NCBI RefSeq assembly: GCF_005503535.1
Contig: NZ_SCNN01000007.1
Location: forward strand, 186,001-250,000
DNA: 64,000 nucleotides
Reading direction: 5' to 3'
Origin: Mesorhizobium comanense
GTDB taxonomy: Bacteria > Pseudomonadota > Alphaproteobacteria > Rhizobiales > Rhizobiaceae
The notes under the pieces were generated by a model. The model was not told the DNA's origin. It searched no databases and was given only the letters and a program-made list of their open reading frames with translations. Positions 25,953 through 35,053 of the stretch are shown here, piece after piece. Each line of letters begins with the position of its first letter. Positions within the stretch are counted from its first letter, which is position 1. The translations under genes were made by a program, and so were the position numbers.

Positions 25953-26990
25953 ATGCCCACACTGTTCGACATGCTGACCCAGGCCCAGAACGGCAATGGC
26001 ATGCAGGCGCTTGCCCAACAATACGGACTTTCCATGCAGCAGACGCAAGCAGCGGTCGCCGCGTTGCTGCCGGCCTTTTCGCAGGGGCTGCAGCGCAACA
26101 CCGCCGATCCCTACGGGCTCGGCGCCTTCATGACGGCGATGGCGAGCGGCCAGCACGCCAAGTATTTCGAGGACGCCACCAGAGCCTTCTCGCCGCAGGG
26201 CCTCGACGAGGGCAACGGCATTCTGGGGCATCTGTTCGGGTCGAAGGATATTTCGCGGGCCGTGGCCAGCCAGGCGGCGCAGGCGACGGGTTTGAGCCAG
26301 CAGGTCCTGCAACAGATGCTGCCCGCCATCGCCTCGATGGTGATGGGCGGATTGTTCAAGCAGACAACAAGCCAGTTTACCGGGGGCCAGATGCAGGCCG
26401 CCGGCGGTCTCGGGGGCGGCAGCAATCCGCTGGGCGAGATCATCGAGCAGATGATGCGCCAAGGCGGAGGCATGCAGGCGCCGGCGCCGCAACAGCGCCA
26501 GGCACCGCCGCCGCAAAACCCGATGGACAATCCACTGGGCAAGGTCCTGCAGGACATGTTCGGCGGCGGGACGCCGCAGCCGCAAAGCCAGCCGCAGCAG
26601 GCTCCCAATCCCTATGGCGACAATCCGCTGGGCAAGGTGCTGCAGGATATGTTCGGCGGTGGCGCGCAACAGCAGCAGCAAGGCCGTGCACAGCCGCAGC
26701 AGACACAGAGCCCCTACGGCGACAATCCGCTGGGAAAGATTTTCGAGGACATGCTGCGGCAGGGTGGCGGCGGGTTCGGCCTGCCTGGCGCACAGCCGGC
26801 ACCGCAGCCCCAGACACCGCAGCAGCGTCAGCCGCCACAACCGCAGACCAATCCGAGCGGCAGGCCGCGCAACCCGTTCGACGATCTGTTCGGCAAGATG
26901 TTCGAGACTGGCGCCCAGCAGCGAGACGACTACCAGAAGGGCGTCGAAAGCATCTTCGATCAGTTCAAGCGGGATATGGACCGGCGGTAG
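25953..26990 (+). CDS. DUF937 protein with Gln/Pro-rich tail and repeated amphipathic motifs
   Basis: A 345-residue protein. Residues 1-140 form a helical DUF937-type domain (MPTLFDMLTQAQNGNGMQAL, then AVASQAAQATGLSQQVLQQM). The rest is Gln/Pro/Gly-rich and disordered, interrupted by five related short helices: NPLGEIIEQM (158), NPLGKVLQDMF (193 and 224), NPLGKIFEDM (258) and NPFDDLFGKMF (307). The strong site GGAGGAGAAGCC precedes ATG 25953. Function unknown; the repeated motif looks like a multivalent binding element. The gene is followed by a palindromic repeat. Confidence 0.85.
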   Translation: MPTLFDMLTQAQNGNGMQALAQQYGLSMQQTQAAVAALLPAFSQGLQRNTADPYGLGAFMTAMASGQHAKYFEDATRAFSPQGLDEGNGILGHLFGSKDISRAVASQAAQATGLSQQVLQQMLPAIASMVMGGLFKQTTSQFTGGQMQAAGGLGGGSNPLGEIIEQMMRQGGGMQAPAPQQRQAPPPQNPMDNPLGKVLQDMFGGGTPQPQSQPQQAPNPYGDNPLGKVLQDMFGGGAQQQQQGRAQPQQTQSPYGDNPLGKIFEDMLRQGGGGFGLPGAQPAPQPQTPQQRQPPQPQTNPSGRPRNPFDDLFGKMFETGAQQRDDYQKGVESIFDQFKRDMDRR

Positions 26991-26998
26991 GAAACCCT

Positions 26999-27065
26999 CG
27001 CTTCGTCATCCTGGGGCGAAGCAAGGAGCGAAGCGACGCGGCGCAGACCCCAGGATGACGAAGCG
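26999..27065. repeat. Palindromic intergenic repeat after the DUF937 gene
   Basis: Perfect 18-bp arms (CGCTTCGTCATCCTGGGG at 26999-27016, CCCCAGGATGACGAAGCG at 27048-27065) enclose AAGCAAGGAGCGAAGCGACG-type sequence. This matches a very common repeat of Mesorhizobium-type genomes (from memory). Confidence 0.85.
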
Positions 27066-27068
27066 AAG

Positions 27069-27103
27069 CAAAAGAAAAGCCCGGTCCTGGAGGGGGACCG
27101 GGC
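27069..27103 (-). terminator. Rho-independent terminator of the DUF1127 gene
   Basis: On the minus strand the stem GCCCGGTCC / GGACCGGGC with a CCCTCCA loop is followed by TTTTCTTTTGC. It lies about 105 bp after the DUF1127 stop codon. Confidence 0.85.
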
Positions 27104-27208
27104 AGTGTGCAGGCTGGCCGGCGGGGAACCGGCAGGGAGTGGGGAGCCTGCATGAACCTTGGTCGGGCTGAACCGGGAAAAGGTTCAGCGAGACCGACAC
27201 TCAGCCGA

Positions 27209-27499
27209 TCAGGCGACCTTGCGGGCGAAGTCCTCGATCGTTTCGACGCGATCGCTCGTGATCTCACGCAGGATCGCCGTCGGGTCGCGGCCGAACGGCA
27301 CATCGATGGCAACGTGGAGGTCGGCGCGGGTCAGGCCGATATCGGCGAGCTCGGCATCCGACATCTCGCCCAGGCGGTAGAAGGCGCGGCGATTTTTCCA
27401 GGCGCGGTAGAAATTGACGGCGGTGTTGGCCACGCGCTTCGCAACGGCCGGACGCGAAGTGATGCGCGGGGTCTCGGAGGCGAATTCGATCGTGGTCAT
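27209..27499 (-). CDS. DUF1127 (YjiS-like) small protein
   Basis: A 96-residue protein. The DUF1127 core is in AFYRLGEMSDAELADIGLTR, preceded by the basic WKNRRA segment. Such Arg-rich small proteins are abundant in Hyphomicrobiales and are linked to RNA turnover and phosphate/C-N homeostasis. Here the protein is longer than the minimal 45-50 residue type because of an N-terminal 40-residue extension and a C-terminal tail (VPFGRDPTAILREI). AGGAG precedes ATG 27499. It is transcribed divergently from a LysR gene and ends at a strong terminator, so it is an independent unit. Regulation by the adjacent LysR is likely by analogy with VtlR-DUF1127 relations in Brucella. Confidence 0.92.
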   Translation of the reverse strand: MTTIEFASETPRITSRPAVAKRVANTAVNFYRAWKNRRAFYRLGEMSDAELADIGLTRADLHVAIDVPFGRDPTAILREITSDRVETIEDFARKVA

Positions 27500-27678
27500 G
27501 GCAATTTCTCCTTCGGAGTCGAACGGACAAAACCAGGCGATCGGCGCTGGCGACAGCGACCGTTCCGGCTTCGATTCACATGCCTTCATGTGGACGATGC
27601 CAATTTGCCATTGCTCGATTGATTAATCCAACGAATGTTTCTAATCTTTAGCATCAACATCAATGATAGGTTGGACCG

Positions 27679-28635
27679 ATGAAAGCGCCGCTCGATCTCG
27701 ATCAGTTGCAGACATTCGTCTCGATCGCCGACACCGGCAGCTTCACCCGGGCGGCGGAAGAAGTGCTGCGCACCCAGTCGGCGGTGTCGATGCAGATGCG
27801 GCGGCTGGAGGAGCGGATCGGCAAGCCGCTTTTCGAAAAGGAAGGGCGCACCAACAGGCTGACCGAGGAAGGCGACAAGCTGCTCTCCTACGCAAGACGG
27901 CTGCTCTATCTCAACCGCGAGACGCTGGCGGCCTTCGACGACCAGCGGCTCGAAGGCACGATCCGCATCGGCACGCCGGATGACTATGCAGACCGTTTCC
28001 TGCCCGAAATCATGGCGCGTTTCACGCGCTCCAACCCGCGCGTCGAACTGACCGTCATCTGCGAACCGACGCCGGGGCTGGTCGATCATATCAAACGCGG
28101 CAATCTCGACCTGGCGCTGGTGACGCACAATGACGTGCGCGGCCAGTCCGAGGTCGTGCGGCGCGAACCGCTGCTGTGGGTCACCTCCGCCAACCATGCC
28201 ACGCATGAGCAGGAAATCCTGCCGATGGCCTTTGGCCGGCCGAACTGCATCTGGCGGCGCGCCGCCGTCGATGTGCTGGACCAGCAGAACCGCGACTATC
28301 GCATCCTGTTCACCAGTTTCTCGGCAACCGTGATCACCGCCGCGGTGCTTTCGGGCCTGGCGATCTCCGTGCTTCCGGAATGCGCGCTGAGACCCGGCAT
28401 GCGCGTGCTCGGCGAAGCCGACGGCTTTGGAGCGCTGCCCGACTGCCGCATCGGCATCATGCGCGGCCAGACCTCTCGACCCGAGATCGTCGACGCGCTT
28501 GCCCGCCACATTTCGGAAAGCCTAGACAACATCTCGGTGCCGCTGGGCGAGGAGACAGGAACGTTCGACTTCGCGGCCCTCGCCTTCGCCAAGATGAAGC
28601 GGACAAGGCCGAACCAGATTCTGCCGGGCTGGTAG
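27679..28635 (+). CDS. LysR-family regulator, LsrB/VtlR-like
   Basis: A 318-residue LysR-type protein. The HTH is in FVSIADTGSFTRAAEEVL and QSAVSMQMRRLEERIGKPLF, and the effector domain begins near TIRIGTPDDYADRFLPEIM. The N-terminus and the GTPDDYADRFLPE stretch recall LsrB/VtlR of Sinorhizobium, Agrobacterium and Brucella, which sense redox through cysteines. This protein has cysteines at 128, 190, 235 and 256. It is divergent from a DUF1127 gene, the kind of target VtlR controls, and close to gshA, a reported LsrB target. Paralog assignment is by memory of sequence features only. Confidence 0.88.
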   Translation: MKAPLDLDQLQTFVSIADTGSFTRAAEEVLRTQSAVSMQMRRLEERIGKPLFEKEGRTNRLTEEGDKLLSYARRLLYLNRETLAAFDDQRLEGTIRIGTPDDYADRFLPEIMARFTRSNPRVELTVICEPTPGLVDHIKRGNLDLALVTHNDVRGQSEVVRREPLLWVTSANHATHEQEILPMAFGRPNCIWRRAAVDVLDQQNRDYRILFTSFSATVITAAVLSGLAISVLPECALRPGMRVLGEADGFGALPDCRIGIMRGQTSRPEIVDALARHISESLDNISVPLGEETGTFDFAALAFAKMKRTRPNQILPGW

Positions 28636-28701
28636 GCCGGATCCGGGGCCGAGCCGACAGAGCGCCTTGACGCGAAGCGCCAACCGGCCCCCAATCGGCA
28701 G

Positions 28702-30267
28702 ATGAGCGAAGCAGCATCCGAATCACGCACCAACGCCACCGAATATACGGTGAGCGAGATATCAGGCGCGCTGAAGCGCACGGTCGAGGATGTCTTCGGC
28801 AATGTGCGGGTGCGCGGCGAAATTTCAGGCTATCGCGGGCCGCACTCCTCGGGCCACGCCTATTTCGCGCTGAAGGACGATCGCGCCCGGCTCGACGCCG
28901 TGGTGTGGAAAGGCACGATGAGCCGGCTGAAATTCCGCCCCGAGGAAGGGATGGAGGTGATCGCCACCGGCAAGCTCACCACCTATCCCGGCAAGTCCAA
29001 TTATCAGATCGTCATCGACAATCTGGAGCCGGCGGGCGCCGGCGCGCTGATGGCGCTGCTGGAGGAGCGCAAGCGCCGGCTGCAGGCCGAAGGGCTTTTC
29101 GATGCGGGCCGCAAACGCCGGCTGCCCTACATGCCGCGCATCATCGGCGTCGTCACCTCGCCGACCGGGTCGGTCATCCGCGACATCATCCATCGCATCA
29201 AGGACCGCTTTCCGCTGCACGTGCTGGTCTGGCCGGTTCGAGTGCAGGGCGAGACGGCGGGCGCGGAGGTGACCAATGCCGTCAGCGGCTTCAACGCGCT
29301 GACCTGGGACGGCCCGATCGCGCGCCCTGATCTGCTGATCGTGGCGCGCGGCGGCGGCAGCCTGGAGGATCTCTGGGGCTTCAACGACGAGGCGCTGGCG
29401 CGCGCCGTCGCCGCCTCCGGCATCCCGGTGATCTCGGCCGTTGGCCACGAAACCGACTGGACGCTGATCGATCTCGTCGCCGATGTGCGAGCGCCGACGC
29501 CGACGGGAGCGGCCGAATTCGCCGTGCCGGTGAAGGCCGACCTCGAGGCAACGCTGGCCAGCCTCGGCGCGCGGCTCAAGGCCGCCGTGCTGCGCAATTT
29601 CGAACGCAAGCGGCAGGCGGCCCGCGCGGCCGCGCGTGCGCTGCCCTCGCCCGACCAGTTGCTGGCGCTGCCGCGCCGGCGCCTCGACGAGGCGACCAGC
29701 CGGCTGGGCCGTGGCCTGTCGGTGAGCGTCGACCGAAAAAGGGCGCGCCTTCGGGGCCAGAGGCTGACGCCGGCGACCCTGTCGCGCCGCATCAACGAGG
29801 CACGCACGCTGACCGGCCGCGACCTCGCCCGTGCCCAGGCCGCGTTCTTCGCCATCGTGCGCGAACGGCGCTCACGCTTTTCGCGTGCCGCCGCGCGGCT
29901 CTCGCCGGCACCGATCGTGCGCCGCCAGAAGGTGCAGGCGGACACGCTGGCGGCGCTCGCAAGGCGACAGGACCGGGCCGTCTCGCTTCGGCTAGACCGC
30001 CTGCGCGGCCAGTTGAGCCAGGCCGAACGCCTACTGACCACGCTTTCGCACAAGGCCGTGCTGGCGCGCGGCTTCGCCCTGGTGAAGGACGCCGATGGCG
30101 CCGTCATCAAGCAGGCGGCCGACGTGGCGTCGGGGATGGCGCTTTCGCTGGAGTTCGCCGACGGCACGGCAGATGCCGTTGCGACCAGCGGTGCGGCACG
30201 GCAAAAGCCGGCGGCCAGGCCGGCCGCCAAACCCAGGGAACCCGGCAATCAGGGATCGCTGTTCTGA
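28702..30267 (+). CDS. xseA: Exodeoxyribonuclease VII large subunit
   Basis: A 521-residue catalytic subunit that degrades single-stranded DNA with XseB. The N-terminal OB-fold spans about residues 10-110 ([39 protein letters not shown]). The catalytic domain has [30 protein letters not shown], and [21 protein letters not shown] long helical coiled segment follows, and the C-terminal [14 protein letters not shown] is typical of the family. The Ala/Pro-rich tail past residue 490 is an extension. The P1 peptidase gene starts 4 bp after the stop. xseB is not in the window. Confidence 0.95.
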   Translation: MSEAASESRTNATEYTVSEISGALKRTVEDVFGNVRVRGEISGYRGPHSSGHAYFALKDDRARLDAVVWKGTMSRLKFRPEEGMEVIATGKLTTYPGKSNYQIVIDNLEPAGAGALMALLEERKRRLQAEGLFDAGRKRRLPYMPRIIGVVTSPTGSVIRDIIHRIKDRFPLHVLVWPVRVQGETAGAEVTNAVSGFNALTWDGPIARPDLLIVARGGGSLEDLWGFNDEALARAVAASGIPVISAVGHETDWTLIDLVADVRAPTPTGAAEFAVPVKADLEATLASLGARLKAAVLRNFERKRQAARAAARALPSPDQLLALPRRRLDEATSRLGRGLSVSVDRKRARLRGQRLTPATLSRRINEARTLTGRDLARAQAAFFAIVRERRSRFSRAAARLSPAPIVRRQKVQADTLAALARRQDRAVSLRLDRLRGQLSQAERLLTTLSHKAVLARGFALVKDADGAVIKQAADVASGMALSLEFADGTADAVATSGAARQKPAARPAAKPREPGNQGSLF

Positions 30268-30271
30268 TATC

Positions 30272-31390
30272 ATGACCGACAATCCGCACCATCTGACAAC
30301 GCCATCCGGCAAGCCCCGCGCACGACGTTTCGGCATCGGCTTCGACGGCACGCCGGGACCGTTCAACGCCATCACGGACGTGGCCGGCGTCGCGGTCGGC
30401 TATGCGACGCTGATATCAGGCGACGGCCCGCTTGTCGTCGGCAAGGGGCCGGTTCGCACCGGAGTCACGGCGATCCTGCCCAGGCCACTGGCCGAACTGG
30501 CCACACCGGTCTTTGCCGGTGTTTTCAGCCAGAACGGCAATGGCGAGCTCACCGGCACCCATATCATCGAGGAAACCGGCGCCTTCAACTTCCCGATCAC
30601 GATCACCAATACGCATTCCTGCGGCGTCTCGCGTGACGGCACGCTGCGCTGGATGAGCAAGGTGCTGCCATCCGCCGTCGACAGCGCCTGGGGCCTGCCG
30701 GTGGCGGCCGAGACCTATGACGGCTTCCTCAACGACATCAACGGCCATCATCTGACCTCTGCGCACGTTGCGGAAGCTCTCGATGCCGCGGCCGGCGGCG
30801 CGATCGAGGAAGGCAGCGTGGGCGGCGGCACGGGCATGATCACTTTCGGCTTCAAGGCCGGCTCCGGCACGGCCTCGCGCATCGTCGCATGGCAAGGGCA
30901 CAACTACACGGTCGGTGCTTTCGTGCAGTCGAATTTCGGCAAGCGACGCAATTTCACCCTTCGCGGCCTGCGCGCCGGACAGGAACTCGTCGAACCGGCG
31001 ATCCGCGAGGGGACGCCGCGCGCCGAAAAGGGCTCGATCATCGCCGTGATCGCCACCGACGCGCCGTTCCTGCCGCACCAGATGAAGCGGCTGGCCCGTC
31101 GCGTGCCGCTCGGCATCGCCATGACCGGCGGCTTCGGCTACCACAGCTCGGGTGATATTTTTCTCGCCTTCTCCACCGCCAATCCAGCCGCCGCGCTGGC
31201 GGCGCCGGGCCGGATGGCCAATGCCGATTTCATTCCCGACACCGACATCGATCCGTTTTTCGACGCGGTGATCCAGACCGTCGAGGAATCGATCCTAAAT
31301 GCCCTGATTGCCAACGAAGACATGACCGGGCGCGACGGCAATTTCGTACCAGCACTGCCGAAAGCATGGTTGGGAGAAAAATTCGGCTGA
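30272..31390 (+). CDS. P1-family peptidase (DmpA/beta-aminopeptidase type)
   Basis: A 372-residue Ntn-fold aminopeptidase of the DmpA/BapA family. The segment ITDVAGVAVGYATL is a typical start. The likely autocleavage site is EEGSVGGGTGM, where the Ser after Gly becomes the N-terminal nucleophile of the beta chain; FKAGSGTASRIV follows as in the family. The substrate may be D-amino-acid amides or beta-peptides. ATG 30272 is 4 bp after xseA and probably co-transcribed. It ends before a bidirectional terminator at 31412. Confidence 0.9.
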   Translation: MTDNPHHLTTPSGKPRARRFGIGFDGTPGPFNAITDVAGVAVGYATLISGDGPLVVGKGPVRTGVTAILPRPLAELATPVFAGVFSQNGNGELTGTHIIEETGAFNFPITITNTHSCGVSRDGTLRWMSKVLPSAVDSAWGLPVAAETYDGFLNDINGHHLTSAHVAEALDAAAGGAIEEGSVGGGTGMITFGFKAGSGTASRIVAWQGHNYTVGAFVQSNFGKRRNFTLRGLRAGQELVEPAIREGTPRAEKGSIIAVIATDAPFLPHQMKRLARRVPLGIAMTGGFGYHSSGDIFLAFSTANPAAALAAPGRMANADFIPDTDIDPFFDAVIQTVEESILNALIANEDMTGRDGNFVPALPKAWLGEKFG

Positions 31391-31411
31391 AGCCGACGTC
31401 GTCCGAAGGAC

Positions 31412-31448
31412 GAAACGAAAAAGCGGGCCGAACAGCCCGCATTTTCTT
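31412..31448. terminator. Bidirectional rho-independent terminator
   Basis: Stem GCGGGC (31423-31428) / GCCCGC (31435-31440), loop CGAACA, with ATTTTCTT after it and ACGAAAAA before it. It would end the rightward xseA-peptidase operon and the leftward DUF768 gene that converge here. Confidence 0.82.
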
Positions 31449-31471
31449 AACCGACCGCGGTGATCCTGGCG

Positions 31472-31720
31472 CTATTTCGCCGCGTTACCGGATGCTTGCT
31501 GTTCATCGGCCTCGGCTGCTTCCTCGAGCCGCGAAGCAATCAATTCCTGGATGTCGCCAACCTCTTCCTGGATGTCCTCCAGGGGGATGCCGACTTCGGC
31601 TGCCTTGGCGGCGCATTCCCTGGCCAATGTCTCGGCCTGCTTTTCGATCCGTGCGTGTGACTGGCAATGAACCTTCTCGCCAATCCATCCGCGCAAGAAC
31701 TCGATCGCATGTTCACTCAT
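31472..31720 (-). CDS. DUF768-like small protein
   Basis: An 82-residue acidic protein. The start MSEHAIEFLRGWIGEKV and the motif EVGIPLEDIQEEVGDIQELI match DUF768, a family found mostly in Mesorhizobium and allied genera, function unknown. It should be a helical cytoplasmic protein; the last 20 residues are Glu/Ala-rich. The frame is open 22 codons upstream but without conservation. It converges with the P1 peptidase gene at a shared terminator. This gene is a useful genus marker. Confidence 0.8.
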   Translation of the reverse strand: MSEHAIEFLRGWIGEKVHCQSHARIEKQAETLARECAAKAAEVGIPLEDIQEEVGDIQELIASRLEEAAEADEQQASGNAAK

Positions 31721-32115
31721 ACTTTTGTTCCCTGGCGGCAAAGCCGGTTGGTAATCATAAACGTCGGCACCCCGCGAAGGATGCATGTTCCCATTCCAGC
31801 CGAGTCGTCACCGGCCCGCAAGCCGACGCCGTCCAAGGTCCACAGAGCCGAAGGAAATCGAGGATTGGAGAACATTTTCTGATTCTAAGAGACTGATACC
31901 GTTGCGGGAATCCTATCCCGCCAAGAGAGACTGCTTCACCTTGCTTCTTACGGCTTTCAGTCCGTTTTCATCTCACTGGCTGTTACGACAGCTGCCTGGT
32001 GACGTCGCCCTTCGCGGACATCCATCATCGAGGCCGCCGCTATATAGTGATATCCTCATGCAATGTCGACTCTCCTCGCCATGGTGCCCACAGGGCCGTG
32101 TGAAGGTTCGCAAAA
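31721..32115. other. Intergenic stretch with no gene recognised
   Basis: 395 bp between two leftward genes. It has lower GC and irregular codon use, and a small GCGGGA/TCCCGC hairpin near 31905 with no T tract. Frames through it have no ribosome site or protein-like composition. It must contain the DUF768 promoter. Confidence 0.5.
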
Positions 32116-32805
32116 TCAGAAATTTTCCACCCAGGGCCAAAGCTCCAGTTCCCACGTCCAGGCGCTGCGATGCTGGCGATGGATACCGAGATAGGCCTGC
32201 GCGATCGCGTCCGGGGAGAGGCGGCGATCCGACGGCTCGGACGGATCGCCGGCCACGGCAGAGGCTATCGCCCCGTCGATGATGAAATGCACGACGTGAA
32301 TGTTCTTCGGCGCCAGCTCACGCGCCATGGACTGGGCCAATCCGCGCAGGCCGAATTTGGGCATGGCAAAGCCGGCCGAGCCCGCAAACCCCTTCACACT
32401 TGCCGTCGCACCGGTGAAGAAGATCGACCCCGAGCCGGTGGCCAACAGCCGCCGGGCCGCTTGCTGGCCGACCAGGAAACCGCCATATGCGCCGACCAGC
32501 AGAGCCTGCCGTACTGCCTCGGGATCGAGCTCGGCCACCGGCCCCCGGGCGCGGCCGCTGGCGTTGAAAACCACCAGCGACAGCGGGCCAGCCTTGTCGG
32601 CGACCTCGAACAGACGCCCGACCGAGGCGGGATCGGAGACATCCGTCGCCAGGGCCTGTGCGCCGGTCTGGGCCTGCAGGTCGCTCAGCTTTTCAATGTT
32701 GCGGGCGGCCAGGATCACATGAAAGCCCTCGCCGGCGAGGAGACGCGCCAGCGACGCGCTCAAGCCCGAGCCCGCGCCGGCGATGACGGCAACCTTGGAT
32801 GTCAT
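32116..32805 (-). CDS. SDR-family protein with Phe at the catalytic Tyr position
   Basis: A 229-residue Rossmann-fold protein with GAAGGAGG before ATG 32805. The cofactor motif is VIAGAGSGLSASLARLL, and VVFNASGR replaces the usual NNAG. The catalytic YxxxK segment reads FAMPK (in GFAMPKFGLRGLAQSMAREL; FAMPK is the key part), so the proton-donating Tyr is Phe while the Lys is kept. I recall this FxxxK form in a subgroup with the VVHFIIDGAI-type segment. It may be a non-classical oxidoreductase or a binding protein. Neighbours give no pathway. Confidence 0.88.
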   Translation of the reverse strand: MTSKVAVIAGAGSGLSASLARLLAGEGFHVILAARNIEKLSDLQAQTGAQALATDVSDPASVGRLFEVADKAGPLSLVVFNASGRARGPVAELDPEAVRQALLVGAYGGFLVGQQAARRLLATGSGSIFFTGATASVKGFAGSAGFAMPKFGLRGLAQSMARELAPKNIHVVHFIIDGAIASAVAGDPSEPSDRRLSPDAIAQAYLGIHRQHRSAWTWELELWPWVENF

Positions 32806-32901
32806 GAGACCCTCCTTCTTTGCGTTGGTTCTCGCCAATGACTGGCGCACAAGCCGAAGCTTGCAGGATCGGCGCGGTGGCGGCAACGCGCAAGCACCCC
32901 G

Positions 32902-32938
32902 GAAAAAATGGCCGGGCGCGAAAGCGGCCCGGCCAAAA
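32902..32938 (-). terminator. Likely rho-independent terminator downstream of the 2OG-oxygenase gene
   Basis: On the minus strand TGGCCGGGCC and GCCCGGCCA pair around GCTTTCGC, followed by TTTTTTCC. It lies about 160 bp after the stop at 33099, so it may also follow an unseen short transcript. Confidence 0.65.
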
Positions 32939-33098
32939 GAAGGTCATAACCTTCAGAGGGGAACACCGTCCGGCGAAATGGGAGGAAAACACCGAACGGG
33001 TTTTTCTCTTTTGGACCGATTTCTGTCCGGATACGACGAATGACATTCCAAAGATCGCCGCAGACGTGCAAAAATCCTGTCGTTTCCTGTCTAAACGC

Positions 33099-34118
33099 TC
33101 AGCCCGCTCCGATGTTCGCCCGCAGCAGATCCGCATAATGGCGCCGCGCGACATCAGGATGCGAGCGCAGCCGGCTCTTGAGCACGTTGGCTCCGACCTC
33201 GCGAAACAGCGGATTATCAGGATCGCTGGCGGGTCCGCGCGCCTGGGCGGCCAGTTCCTCGGACAGGCCAAGCAGCGGAATCGTCGCATCGAGCCTGGCG
33301 CTGAAGAAGAACGGCACCGAAATGCGCTCCACGCCGGCGGGCGGCGTGACCACGCGATGCACGGTCGCGCGCAGATAGCCGTTCGAGGCGAGTTCGAGCA
33401 GTTCGCCGATGTTGACGACCAGCGTGCCGGGAATGGGGTCGACATCGACCCAACTGCCGTCATAATCGACCTGCAGACCCTTGTTGTCGTCCTGGAGGAG
33501 CAGCGTCAGGAAGCCGCCATCCTTATGCGCGCCGACGCCTTGGTCGCCGCCGGTCGCGTCCCGGCCGGGATAGCGCACGATCTTCATGCGATGGTTGGGC
33601 TCGTTGCGATAGATCGGATCGAACGCATCCTCCGGCTGGTCGAGTGACTGGGCAAATGCCTTCAACAGGCGGATCGCCACGGCGGTGACCTTTTCCTGCC
33701 ATGCGATGAGGACCGATTTGAGATCGGGCAAAGCCGCCGGCCACTGGTTCGGCCCCTGAAGCCTTGTCCAGGCCGGAATGCCTGGCCCTTGCGCTATGGG
33801 CTGACGCTCGACGCCGATATCGAGCTGCTCGCGCCAGTCCTCCTTGCCCTTGGTCAGTTCACCGCCGGCCCGCGTATAACCTCGGAACTGCGAGGACTTG
33901 ACCATCTCGATGGCGAGCTTGTCGGCTTCCGGCAAGGCGAAGAAGCGGCGCGAGGCGGTGAGCACCTCGCTGATCTCCGCCCAGGAAATGCCGTGTCCGG
34001 CCAGATAGAAGAAACCGATATCGCGCGAGGCGGAACGCAGATCAGCCAGAAATGTCCGGCGCTCCGACGCGCCTTGCTCGAGACGGCTGAGATCAAGCAC
34101 AGGCACTATTCTGGGCAT
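33099..34118 (-). CDS. Isopenicillin N synthase-like Fe(II)/2-oxoglutarate oxygenase
   Basis: A 339-residue non-haem iron oxygenase. The DIOX_N domain starts at IVPVLDLSRL and includes GFFYLAGHGIS. The jelly-roll core has the iron ligands His and Asp in GVGAHKDGGFLTLL and the distal His in ATVHRVVTP, followed by the R-x-S motif in RISVPFFF that binds the 2OG carboxylate. GGAAAGGAGC precedes ATG 34118. It stands alone, so the substrate is unknown; bacterial members often hydroxylate amino acids or small metabolites. The isopenicillin name reflects fold only. Confidence 0.9.
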   Translation of the reverse strand: MPRIVPVLDLSRLEQGASERRTFLADLRSASRDIGFFYLAGHGISWAEISEVLTASRRFFALPEADKLAIEMVKSSQFRGYTRAGGELTKGKEDWREQLDIGVERQPIAQGPGIPAWTRLQGPNQWPAALPDLKSVLIAWQEKVTAVAIRLLKAFAQSLDQPEDAFDPIYRNEPNHRMKIVRYPGRDATGGDQGVGAHKDGGFLTLLLQDDNKGLQVDYDGSWVDVDPIPGTLVVNIGELLELASNGYLRATVHRVVTPPAGVERISVPFFFSARLDATIPLLGLSEELAAQARGPASDPDNPLFREVGANVLKSRLRSHPDVARRHYADLLRANIGAG

Positions 34119-34408
34119 ATCAAGCTCCTTTCCTGGGTCTTTCCGGATGTTGCTTGAAAGAAACCCAGCCGATTGACCATGCAGGCACTTTCGACGAACG
34201 GGATCGTCATGGATGCTCGCAAGTCTCATCGACTTCAGCTTGGCGGGAAAGGAACGATCGGCCCTTCGTCGCAGCCGCGACGAACAATTTTTCCATTCGC
34301 GCGGGAAGGCTGATGATAAGCACCATCATGCCGGGCCATAGGGTTGACCAGCGGCCAGCGCCGGCTTCATCACGTGGAGATCATTTGCGGTCCTTGCAGG
34401 CGTTCCGT

Positions 34409-35038
34409 TCAGTCCTGGCGATGCGCGTTGTGCGCCTTCATCATCGCGGCGAGCGCCGGATCGCCCTCCTCCAAGGCATCGATCGCGCCGGACGTGTCAT
34501 AAAGGCGCTCGTCCTGCCCCATCTTGAACTTGGCCTCGAGGCGCTCGATCGGCAGATCGAAGCCGATGATGTGGGGGATGCGCCGCTCCATGCCGCCGGG
34601 GCCGAGTTCGCGCATGCGCCAGCGGTCCGGGCGATCCTTTTCCAGGACGTCGACCAATTGCAGCAGATGTCGCGCCGTGCCGTGGTCGTCGAGCGGCACG
34701 GGATGCCCGTGACAATGCACGACGGCGAAATTCCAGGTCGGCGCGCTGTCACGCACCGGATTGCGGGGATACCAGGAGGAGGAGATGTAGCCGTGCGGCC
34801 CCTGGAAAACAGCGACCGTCCCGCTCCCCTGCGCGATCAGCGCGCTGTGTGGATTGGCCCTGGCGAGATGCGATACAAGCGTTCCGTTCCTTCCCTTGCC
34901 CCGATCGAGCACGAACGGCAGATGTGAGACGACCAGCCCTTGAGGCCCCGCCGTCACCACCGTTGCGAAAGCCGCCGCCTCGATCAGGCCGAACACGTCG
35001 TCGCGCGACAGCGGTTCAAATTCCGGCTTGCTGTACAT
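34409..35038 (-). CDS. PaiB-type FMN-binding protein
   Basis: A 209-residue protein of the PaiB family (split-barrel, FMN-binding). It begins MYSKPEFEPLSRDDVFGLIE, then VVSHLPFVLD, VAVFQGPHGYISSSWY, PTWNFAVVHCHG and the C-terminal RIPHIIGFDLPIERLEAKFKM region, whose core is IIGFDLPIERLE. In Bacillus PaiB affects sporulation and protease genes; in other bacteria the role is unclear. It ends 15 bp after the start side of the ABC operon's last gene with its own unit. No partner paiA is seen. Confidence 0.9.
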   Translation of the reverse strand: MYSKPEFEPLSRDDVFGLIEAAAFATVVTAGPQGLVVSHLPFVLDRGKGRNGTLVSHLARANPHSALIAQGSGTVAVFQGPHGYISSSWYPRNPVRDSAPTWNFAVVHCHGHPVPLDDHGTARHLLQLVDVLEKDRPDRWRMRELGPGGMERRIPHIIGFDLPIERLEAKFKMGQDERLYDTSGAIDALEEGDPALAAMMKAHNAHRQD

Positions 35039-35053
35039 GGAGAATCCCGGCGA

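Noticed and set aside
31785..32282. 165-codon plus-strand frame in the 31.7-32.1 kb gap
   Set aside because: Pro/Arg/Ser-rich, no ribosome site and running into the SDR antisense.
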